Source of the DNA: Micromonospora sp. LH3U1
Lineage (GTDB): Bacteria > Actinomycetota > Actinomycetes > Mycobacteriales > Micromonosporaceae
Direction of reading: 5' to 3'
Length of the DNA stretch: 64,000 nucleotides
Assembly: GCF_028475105.1 (NCBI RefSeq)
Contig: NZ_CP116936.1
Location: 6,757,501 to 6,821,500 of the forward strand
Shown here: positions 57,687-64,000 of the stretch, in pieces
Layout of the letters: every line of letters begins with the position of its first letter
Numbering within the stretch: position 1 is the stretch's first letter
The notes under the pieces: generated by a model
What the model was told of the DNA's origin: nothing
Seen by the model: the letters and a program-made list of their open reading frames with translations, nothing else
The model's database searches: none
Program-made: the position numbers and the translations under genes

Positions 57687-60272
57687 ATGGAGCTGCTGGA
57701 GCGCACGGATGCGCTCGCCACCCTGGATGGGCTGCTGGCCTCCCCCGGCGGCGCGATCGCCCTCGTCGCGGGCGAGGCCGGTGCCGGCAAGTCCGCCCTG
57801 GTCGGGGCGTTCGCCGCGACGACCAGGGCCAGGGTGCTCTGGGGCAGCTGCGACCCGTTGCTGACGCCGCGAGCGCTCGGCCCACTGCACGATGTCGCCC
57901 GCCAGGTGGGCGGGATGCTCGCGGACCGGCTGGCCGCGCTGCACGCGGTGGCGGAGGCGGAACGCCGGGGTGCCGTGTTCGACGCGCTCCTCGACGAGCT
58001 GACGGATCCCCGGCCCGGCCGCCGGACGGTGATGGTGGTGGAGGACGCGCACTGGGCGGACGGGGCCACCCTGGACCTGATCGCGTACCTGGGGAGGCGG
58101 CTGACCCGACACCCGGCGCTGCTCGTGCTGACCCTGCGCGACGACGAGGTCGGGGCGGAGCATCCACTGCACGCGGTGCTCGCGGGCCTGCCCCGTCCGC
58201 AGGTTCGACGGGTGCCGCTGCCGGCGCTGTCGACCGACGCCGTCGCGGCGTTGGCCCGCGCCGCCGGCCGCGCCCCGGCCGGGTTGTACCAGGCCACCGG
58301 CGGCAACCCGCTGCTGGTCACCGAGGTGCTGGCCGCAGCCGGCCCGGGGGTGCCGCCGACCGTACGCGATCTGGTGTTGGCCCGGCTGGCCGTGCTGCCG
58401 GCACCGGCCCGGGAGGTCGCTGCCCTGGTTTCGGTGGTCCCGTCCCGGGCCGAGCCGTACCTGCTCGACGATCACCCGCCGGACGCCGTGCAGGAATGCC
58501 TGGACCGGGGGGTGCTGGTGTCGGTGGGCAACGCGGTGGCGTTCCGGCACGAGCTGCTGGGTCGGGCGGTACGCGAGTCGCTGTCCCCGGTCCGGCGGGT
58601 GGCGCTGCACGCCGCCGTGCTGGCCCGCCTCACCGCACGCGCCGACGTGGACGTCGCCCGGCTGGTGCACCACGCGCACCACGCCGACGATCCGGCGGCC
58701 GTGCTGCGCTGGGCGCCCGTGGCGGCCGAGCGGGCCAGCCGGGCGGGCGCCCACCGGCAGGCGGCGGACCACTACGCCGTCGCGCTTCCGCACGCCGCGG
58801 GCCTGCCCCCACCGCGCCGGGCGGAGCTGCTGGAGGCGTACGCGACGGCGGCGTACCTGGCCGGGTTTGCCGCCCGGGCGCTGGACGCCTGCCGGGACGC
58901 GCTGGCCCTGCGGGAGGCCGACGGCGACCCGCTGCGGATCGGCGAGAACCTGCGCTGGGTGTCCCGCCTGTGTTGGTGGACCGGGGACAGCCCGGCGGCC
59001 CGTGCGGCGGGCACCCGTGCGGTCCAGGTGCTGGAATCGGCTCCTGCCGGTAGGCAGCTGGCGATGGCCTACAGCAACATGTCGCAGCTGCTCATGCTCG
59101 CCGACGACAATCGCCGAGCCATCGACTGGGGTGACCGGGCCCGGGAGTTGGCCCGCCGGCTCGGCGACGTCGAGACCGAGGCGCACGCCCTGGTCAACGT
59201 CGGCTCGGCGAGTCTTCAGGGCGGGGACGTCGCCGGCCTCGTCGAGCTGGAACGTGGGTACGCCCTGGCCGTCGCACACCACCTCGATGACCACGCGGCA
59301 CGCGCGTTGGTCAACATGGCCACCATGGCCGTGGAGTGGCACCGGCTCACCCCGGCCGCCGAGGCCCTGGACCGGGCGTTGCGGTTCACCACCAGCCGGG
59401 ACCTCGACGGGTACGCCCGGCACCTGCTGGGCTACCGGGCCCGGTTGCGATTGACGACCGGTGACTGGGCCGGCGCGCGCTCCGACGCCGAGCGGGCGCT
59501 GGCCGGTGACACGCAGCCCGGCGGGAGCCTCGTCCCGGCCCTGGTCGCGCTGGGCCGGCTCGGTGCCCGCCGCGACGAGCCGACCACGCACCTGGACACG
59601 GCGGCACGTTGGGCGGTGCAGAGCCAGGAACTCCAGTTCGTGGTGCCGGTCGCGGCGGCGCTGGCGGAACAGCAGTGGCTGGCCGGTGAGCCGGGGCTGG
59701 CGGTCGCCGAGCTACGGCGTGCGTACCAGCTCGCGATCGAGGCGGGCCAACCCTGGTTCGCCGGGGAGTTGGCGTACTGGCTGTGGCGGGTCGGCGAGCC
59801 GGTCGAGGACACCGGGGCGCTGGCGTCGCCGTACCAGCGGCTGATCGAGGGCGACTGGGCAGGTGCCGCCGAGGAGTGGCGGCAACTCGGCTGCGCGTAC
59901 TCCCGGGTCGAGGCGCTGGCCTGCGGCGACGGCCCGGCGGCCGGCGAAGCGCTGCGGATCCTGGACGGTCTGGGTGCGGTGGCCGTGGCCCGACGGGTCC
60001 GGGCCGACCTGCGCGGACGTGGCATGGCCCGGGTGCCGAGGGGGCCGCGACCGGCCACGGCCGCGCACCCGACAGGTCTGACCGCGCGGCAACGGGAGGT
60101 GCTCGCGCTGCTCGCCGACGGGCTCAGCAACGCGGAGATCGCCGCCCGACTGTCGCTCTCCACCCGGACCGTCGACCACCACGTGTCGGCGGTGCTGGTC
60201 AAGCTCGCGGTGCCCAGCCGGGGCCAGGCGGCCGCGACGGCCCGCCGGCAGGGCCTGGTGCCGCCAACATAG
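57687..60272 (+). CDS. LAL-family (LuxR-type, ATP-binding) transcriptional regulator
   Basis: An 861-residue regulator of the large ATP-binding LuxR family. The N-terminal ATPase has Walker A VAGEAGAGKSALV (about 28-40) and Walker B VMVVEDAHWAD. The middle ~450 residues are TPR-like helices. The C-terminal HTH (about 796-850) reads LTARQREVLALLADGLSNAE, then LSTRTVDHHVSAVLVKL. LAL proteins often control secondary metabolism or sugar use and respond to a small ligand. TAGCAT (57673-57678) is a likely -10 box, 8 nt before the ATG. Confidence 0.92.
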   Translation: MELLERTDALATLDGLLASPGGAIALVAGEAGAGKSALVGAFAATTRARVLWGSCDPLLTPRALGPLHDVARQVGGMLADRLAALHAVAEAERRGAVFDALLDELTDPRPGRRTVMVVEDAHWADGATLDLIAYLGRRLTRHPALLVLTLRDDEVGAEHPLHAVLAGLPRPQVRRVPLPALSTDAVAALARAAGRAPAGLYQATGGNPLLVTEVLAAAGPGVPPTVRDLVLARLAVLPAPAREVAALVSVVPSRAEPYLLDDHPPDAVQECLDRGVLVSVGNAVAFRHELLGRAVRESLSPVRRVALHAAVLARLTARADVDVARLVHHAHHADDPAAVLRWAPVAAERASRAGAHRQAADHYAVALPHAAGLPPPRRAELLEAYATAAYLAGFAARALDACRDALALREADGDPLRIGENLRWVSRLCWWTGDSPAARAAGTRAVQVLESAPAGRQLAMAYSNMSQLLMLADDNRRAIDWGDRARELARRLGDVETEAHALVNVGSASLQGGDVAGLVELERGYALAVAHHLDDHAARALVNMATMAVEWHRLTPAAEALDRALRFTTSRDLDGYARHLLGYRARLRLTTGDWAGARSDAERALAGDTQPGGSLVPALVALGRLGARRDEPTTHLDTAARWAVQSQELQFVVPVAAALAEQQWLAGEPGLAVAELRRAYQLAIEAGQPWFAGELAYWLWRVGEPVEDTGALASPYQRLIEGDWAGAAEEWRQLGCAYSRVEALACGDGPAAGEALRILDGLGAVAVARRVRADLRGRGMARVPRGPRPATAAHPTGLTARQREVLALLADGLSNAEIAARLSLSTRTVDHHVSAVLVKLAVPSRGQAAATARRQGLVPPT

Positions 60273-60348
60273 GTGTTTCTGCCGATCCCCGAGGGTGCCA
60301 CGACACCTAGCGTCGATGGCACAACGAACCATCCAAGGGGGACCACCG

Positions 60349-61173
60349 ATGACCACCGCACTCGATCTCAACGCCGTGAAGGCACGCCAGCAGGTGACCT
60401 GGGCCAGCGGCGACTACGGCGCGGTCGCCGCGCTCATCCACCCGATCTCCGAGTTGCTGGTGACCGCGGCCGACCTGTCGGCCGGCGCCCGGGTGCTGGA
60501 CGTGGCGACCGGCTCCGGCAACGCCGCCATCGCCGCCGCCCGCTGCGGCTGCGTCGTGACCGGCGTCGACTACGTACCCGAACTGTTGGAACGGGGCCAC
60601 GCGCGGGCCGCGGCGGAACGGCTCCCGGTCACGTTCGTGACCGGGGACGCGGAGCGCCTGGCGTACGCCGATGGCTCCTTCGACGCGGTGCTCTCCGTCG
60701 TCGGCGTGATGTTCGCGCCGGACCAGGAGCGGGCGGCGGCCGAGCTGGTCCGGGTCTGCCGTCCCGGCGGCACGGTGGCCCTGGCGTCGTGGACGCCGCA
60801 GGGGTTCATCGGCGACCTGTTCCGCACGGTGGGGCGGCATGTGCCGCCGCCGGCAGGGCTGCGCCCGCCGGTGCAGTGGGGCGACGAGGGCCGGGTCCGC
60901 GAGCTGCTCGGCGGGGCCGTGGGCGACCTGCGGACGGTACGCCGGGAGTTCGTCTTCCGCTTCGGCACACCGGAGGAGTTCGCGGACTTCTTCCAGGCCA
61001 ACTACGGGCCGACGTTGAAGGCGTTCGAGGCGCTACCGGAGGAACGCCGGCCGGAGCTGCACGCCGACCTGGTGGAGCTGGCGCGAAGCCACAACCGGGC
61101 CACCGACGCCACGGTGCGGATCCCGGCGGAATACCTGGAGGTCGTGGCGCAGCGGACCGCCGACCCGGCCTGA
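60349..61173 (+). CDS. SAM-dependent methyltransferase (UbiE/Coq5-like)
   Basis: A 274-residue class I methyltransferase. Motif I is RVLDVATGSGNAAIAAA; motif II is VTGVDYVPELLERG; the AERLAYADGSFDAVLSVVGV segment resembles UbiE-like enzymes. ATG 60349 has AAGGGGGA 9 nt upstream, and TAGCGT (60308-60313) is a likely -10 box. It lies 76 nt downstream of the LAL regulator, which could control it. No biosynthetic partner genes are adjacent, so the substrate is open. Confidence 0.88.
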   Translation: MTTALDLNAVKARQQVTWASGDYGAVAALIHPISELLVTAADLSAGARVLDVATGSGNAAIAAARCGCVVTGVDYVPELLERGHARAAAERLPVTFVTGDAERLAYADGSFDAVLSVVGVMFAPDQERAAAELVRVCRPGGTVALASWTPQGFIGDLFRTVGRHVPPPAGLRPPVQWGDEGRVRELLGGAVGDLRTVRREFVFRFGTPEEFADFFQANYGPTLKAFEALPEERRPELHADLVELARSHNRATDATVRIPAEYLEVVAQRTADPA

Positions 61174-61179
61174 CGCGCG

Positions 61180-61653
61180 TCAGTCCTGTCGTTCGGTGCG
61201 TTCGATCTCGGTGAACGCGGCGGCCAGGTAGTCGTCCAGCGGGACGCTGGTCGCCGCCAACAGATCGGCCACGAGCAGCGGGGCGTGCCGGGCCAGGGCC
61301 GACGCGTCCGGACGCGACTCGTCGCCCTCGGGGTCGTACACCCCCAGCGCGCCGGCCAGCAGGACGAGCACCACGTGCGGGTCCACGTCCGAACGCCACC
61401 GCGTCGCGGCCTGCACGCAGCGGGTCAACACCTGGCGAATGTCGTCGCCGGTCAGCCCCTCGGGATGGCCCTCCTCCAGCAGCAACCGGACCACCGCTCC
61501 GAGCACCAGGCCGGACCGCTCGTCCGCGGCGAGCCCGCCGACCGCCTCGTCGTACGCCTGACCGTCACGTGCCTGGGCGGCGGCGACGGCCGCGGTGGCG
61601 GTCACCGCGATGGCGCGGGCGGTAGCGGGCAGGTGTCGCCAGGTGCCGGTCAT
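61180..61653 (-). CDS. Hypothetical protein, all-helical
   Basis: A 157-residue protein that looks entirely alpha-helical. It begins MTGTWRHLPATARAIAV and contains LAADERSGLVLGAVVRLLLEEGHPEG and SDVDPHVVLVLLAGALGVYDPEG. There is no membrane helix of full length, signal peptide or recognised motif. ATG 61653 is chosen; a longer start at 61728 exists but adds non-conserved-looking residues. The gene converges on the methyltransferase with a 6 bp gap. Function not recognised. Confidence 0.6.
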   Translation of the reverse strand: MTGTWRHLPATARAIAVTATAAVAAAQARDGQAYDEAVGGLAADERSGLVLGAVVRLLLEEGHPEGLTGDDIRQVLTRCVQAATRWRSDVDPHVVLVLLAGALGVYDPEGDESRPDASALARHAPLLVADLLAATSVPLDDYLAAAFTEIERTERQD

Positions 61654-61796
61654 CGGGAGAGCATCGCAGACCCGGCGGACACCGACTGATCCCGATCGAG
61701 TCGAGTGGATCATCGTGGGATTGGTCACCCCACGGCCCCCGGCAACGGCGGGGCGCGGTCAAAACGGTTCGCGCGACGTCACACCCGACGAACAGA

Positions 61797-63089
61797 ATGC
61801 GGGACATGCTGCGTCGTGCCCTGCCCCGCCGTTCGGAAGCTCGCCGGATCCTCCTCGGCACCCTGCTGTCGGCCATCGGGCGCGGCCTGACCCTGCCGTT
61901 CCTGTTCATCTACCTCACCGACGTACGCGGGCTCACCGACACCCGTGCCGGGCTCGTGATCGGCTGGTACGGCGCGGTCACCCTGGCTCTGTCGCCGCTG
62001 GGCGGGACGCTGATCGACCGGATCGGCGCCCGCCGGGTGGTGGTGCCCTGCCTGCTGATCGAGGCGGTCGGCACCGGCTCTCTCGCGCTGGTCAACTCGA
62101 CCGGGTCGGCTCTGCTCGTGATGACGGTCATCGCCATCGGCAGCTCGGCGATCTGGTCCGGGCAGAACACGATCCTCGCGTCCCTGACCGACGACGATGA
62201 GCGGCAACGCGTCTTCGGGCTGAACTTCGCCCTGCTCAACCTTGGTATCGGCATCGGTGGCATGACCTCCGGCGCGATCGTCGACACCGCCCGGCCCGGC
62301 ACGTTCCAGACGATCTACCTGCTGGACGCGGTGACCTATCTGCTGCCGGCGCTGATCCTGCTCACCCTGCCCACCGTGGGCCACCGACTCGGCAACCGCC
62401 GAGGCGTCGACGAGCCGTCGCACGGCGGCTACCTGACCGTGCTCCGGGACCGCCCGTTCCGGCGACTGGTGATCTTCGGACTGGTCCTCACCACCTGCGG
62501 GTACGCGCAGATCGAGGTGGGCTTCGCCGCGTACGCGGTGCGGGTGGTCGAGGTGAACCCCCGAGTGGTGGCCTGGGCGCTTGCGGCCAACACCGTGATG
62601 ATCGTGCTCGCGCAACTGCTGGTGATCGGTCGGATCGAGGGGCGCAGCCGTACCCGGGCGTTGGCCGTGGTGGGTGCGGTGTTCGCCGCCGCCTGGTTGG
62701 TCCTCGGCGCGGCCGGCCTGGTCAGCGGTGAAAGCGCCCTGATGGCCGCCCTGTGCGTGGTGGCCTGCTCGGCGATCTTCGGCTTCGGCGAGACGATGCT
62801 GTCGCCGGTGATGCCCGCGCTGACCAACGCGCTGGCCACGGACGAGCTACGCGGCCGGTACAACGCGATGAGTTCGATGATCTTCGGGATCAGCGGTGTG
62901 ATCGGCCCGGTGACCGCCGGCCCGCTCATCGGCGCCGCCGACGGCAAGGTCTGGGTGGCGACGGTGGTCGGCGGCTGCCTGGTCGCCTCGCTGGTCGCGC
63001 TCTCCCTGCGCCGACTGCTCAGCGCGGAACAGGACGGCCGCGCAACGCCCGCCCTGGCGTCCCCCGCCCCGGCCCCCACCCCCGCCTGA
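61797..63089 (+). CDS. Major facilitator superfamily transporter
   Basis: A 430-residue MFS protein with 12 predicted helices. The first half has GTLIDRIGARRVVVPCLL, a version of the MFS motif A loop (DRxGRR). Two helix bundles are joined by a cytosolic loop with GHRLGNRRGVDEPSHGGYL. It looks like the MdtH/multidrug efflux or sugar-efflux subgroups, but the substrate cannot be told. ATG 61797 or 61806 could start it; no strong ribosome-binding site was seen. A GATC palindrome follows 60 nt after the stop. Confidence 0.88.
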   Translation: MRDMLRRALPRRSEARRILLGTLLSAIGRGLTLPFLFIYLTDVRGLTDTRAGLVIGWYGAVTLALSPLGGTLIDRIGARRVVVPCLLIEAVGTGSLALVNSTGSALLVMTVIAIGSSAIWSGQNTILASLTDDDERQRVFGLNFALLNLGIGIGGMTSGAIVDTARPGTFQTIYLLDAVTYLLPALILLTLPTVGHRLGNRRGVDEPSHGGYLTVLRDRPFRRLVIFGLVLTTCGYAQIEVGFAAYAVRVVEVNPRVVAWALAANTVMIVLAQLLVIGRIEGRSRTRALAVVGAVFAAAWLVLGAAGLVSGESALMAALCVVACSAIFGFGETMLSPVMPALTNALATDELRGRYNAMSSMIFGISGVIGPVTAGPLIGAADGKVWVATVVGGCLVASLVALSLRRLLSAEQDGRATPALASPAPAPTPA

Positions 63090-63149
63090 CCCCGGCCACA
63101 GCACCGCGCGCCCCGCACCACCCCGCACCGCGCCGTCCCGCTGCACAGC

Positions 63150-63229
63150 GCAAGATCGCGCTCGATCCTGGATCTAGTGGCCTCGGCCGAGCTGGATACC
63201 ACTACTTCCGGGTTCGAGCGCGATCTTGC
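63150..63229. repeat. Large intergenic palindrome with GCAAGATCGCG arms
   Basis: Perfect 16 bp arms (63150-63165, 63214-63229) read GCAAGATCGCGCTCGA and its complement. An inner AGTGG/CCACT pair and a CTCGGCCGAG dyad lie between them. It lies between convergent MFS and 5'-nucleotidase genes. It belongs to the GATC-containing palindrome family. Confidence 0.75.
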
Positions 63230-63260
63230 CCGCAGCCGCCCAGGCCAGCCGGAGGCGGCG

Positions 63261-63290
63261 CGGCGGGAGGCGGGGCGGCGGGAGGCGGGG
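63261..63290. repeat. 15 bp GC tandem repeat
   Basis: CGGCGGGAGGCGGGG is present twice in perfect tandem, inside a G-rich purine-biased stretch (63249-63315) of the intergenic region. No coding or regulatory meaning could be assigned. Confidence 0.6.
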
Positions 63291-63365
63291 CGGCGGCGCG
63301 GGCGGAGGCGGTTCGCGGGCGGAGGGCGCGGAGCGGTGGCGGAATCGCAGGGGCCGTGGGACGGG

Positions 63366-63397
63366 TCGGGCCCCGGAGCAGGTGCTCCGGGGCCCGA
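63366..63397 (-). terminator. Terminator after the 5'-nucleotidase gene
   Basis: TCGGGCCCCGGAGCA (63366-63380) pairs perfectly over 15 bp with 63383-63397. The loop is only 2 nt, so the tip pairs open. It lies 17 nt beyond the minus-strand stop at 63415. Confidence 0.75.
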
Positions 63398-63414
63398 CGT
63401 CGCGGGGTCGGCCG

Positions 63415-64000
63415 TCAGGCGGCGGGGACCTCGGCGGTGGTGCGGATCCGGTCCAGCGTCGGCGCGGAGACCGGCGACTGGGCGGTCAGGTAGTCCACGA
63501 AGGCGTCCAGGTCGATCTGAGCGGTGACCAGGTTCGTCCCGCCGGTGAGGGCGCTGAAGCCGTCACCACCGCCGGCCAGGAAGTTGTTCACCGTCACCCG
63601 GTAGGTGGCGGCGGTGTCGACCGCGGTGCCGCCGAAGGTGAGGCTGCCCCGGACCACACGGGTGCCGGCGCACGGGTCGGCCACCGTGCCGGTGGTGCCG
63701 TTCGGGTCGACCACGTAGCCCACCGTGGCCGACGGGTACAGCGTCCGGTTGGTGACGAACTGCTGCTCGAGGACGCAGTAGAGCTGCGCCCCGGTCAGGT
63801 CCAGCGTCACCAGGTTGTTGGCGAACGGCTGCACCGTGAACGCCTCCTCGTAGGTGACCGGGCCTGCGTCGAGGTCGGCCCGTACACCGCCCGGGTTCAT
63901 GAAGGCGGCGACCGCGCCCTGCTCGTCGTCGGTGGCGGCGAGCTGCGCGTCGGCGATCAGGTTGCCCAGTGGCGACTCACCCAGACTCGTACCGAAGAGG
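63415..64000 (-). CDS. 5'-nucleotidase/UDP-sugar hydrolase, C-terminal part (runs off the right edge)
   Basis: The last 195 codons of a secreted 5'-nucleotidase. The visible part is the C-terminal substrate domain: ESPLGNLIADAQLAATD, MNPGGVRADLDAG (the Asn/Gly/Arg nucleotide-site motif), PFANNLVTLDLTGAQL, and YRVTVNNFLAGGGDGFSAL (the adenine-stacking FxxGGGDGF type). Two cysteines (YCVLEQ, PCAGT) may form a disulfide. The N-terminal metallophosphatase domain and the start lie outside the window. Enzymes of this type release nucleosides from nucleotides outside the cell. Confidence 0.93.
   Translation of the reverse strand, partial: LFGTSLGESPLGNLIADAQLAATDDEQGAVAAFMNPGGVRADLDAGPVTYEEAFTVQPFANNLVTLDLTGAQLYCVLEQQFVTNRTLYPSATVGYVVDPNGTTGTVADPCAGTRVVRGSLTFGGTAVDTAATYRVTVNNFLAGGGDGFSALTGGTNLVTAQIDLDAFVDYLTAQSPVSAPTLDRIRTTAEVPAA

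Noticed and set aside
61654..61728. Extended start for the all-helical hypothetical protein
   Set aside because: The 25 extra residues are featureless, and no ribosome-binding site was found at the far start.
63249..63315. GC tandem repeats as a possible CRISPR or origin
   Set aside because: The unit is only 15 bp, two copies, with no spacers and no DnaA boxes nearby.

Overview
This 64 kb window is chromosomal DNA from a very GC-rich actinobacterium. A WhiB-family regulator, type VII secretion genes, a MarP-like protease, a PonA2-like PASTA transglycosylase, an F420-associated zincin and heavy use of GTG starts all fit. Overall style (large intergenic palindromes, proline-rich N-termini, a LAL-type regulator) suggests Micromonosporaceae (Micromonospora-like), but no single marker proves the genus. 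No phage, insertion sequence, CRISPR array or rRNA operon was seen. One tRNA gene (tRNA-Pro, CGG) is present.

Layout. 1-6.4 kb: housekeeping block with hpt (cut by the window edge), a 45-residue membrane peptide, a GlxA-type regulator, tilS, a zincin-like metallopeptidase, dacB (PBP4) and ppa. 6.4-14.9 kb: part of a type VII secretion system (eccD divergent from eccC, then mycP) followed by two PAP2 phosphatases. 14.9-21 kb: an operon read leftwards (nth, a TlpA-like lipoprotein, a CoA-type Nudix hydrolase, marP), a frameshifted capA-like gene, an orphan cbiZ, and crp. 21-31 kb: a phosphoesterase, a TetR regulator and a tightly overlapping six-gene catabolic operon (TIGR03084 protein, AtuA-like protein, acyl-CoA dehydrogenase, acyl-CoA carboxylase beta and alpha, second acyl-CoA dehydrogenase). 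31-41 kb: a solute-binding lipoprotein coupled to a membrane protein, an ABC/FtsX exporter with its two-component system, and a receptor Ser/Thr kinase. 41-55 kb: a 1209-residue adenylate cyclase/ATPase coupled to a metallo-beta-lactamase-fold hydrolase, RidA, a DUF4177 peptide, two ArsA-like ATPases, whiB4, ponA2, a GatB/YqeY protein and a phosphoesterase. 55-64 kb: tRNA-Pro followed by a more accessory stretch (TM2 protein, VOC protein, two methyltransferases, LAL regulator, MFS transporter) and the 3' part of a 5'-nucleotidase gene.

How the parts fit. marP-nudix-tlpA-nth-crp and then MBL-ridA-DUF4177-arsA-arsA-whiB4-ponA2-phosphoesterase follow, as remembered, the order of Mycobacterium tuberculosis Rv3671c to Rv3683. 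Here the two halves are separated by about 24 kb of inserted genes. The first protein of the inserted segment's right end is a large class III cyclase, so a probable cAMP source and the cAMP receptor Crp flank the insertion. Two regulatory themes recur: many genes have a TANNNT -10 box 6-8 nt before an ATG/GTG, implying leaderless mRNAs, and several gene 3' ends are followed by long palindromes whose outer arms contain GATC.
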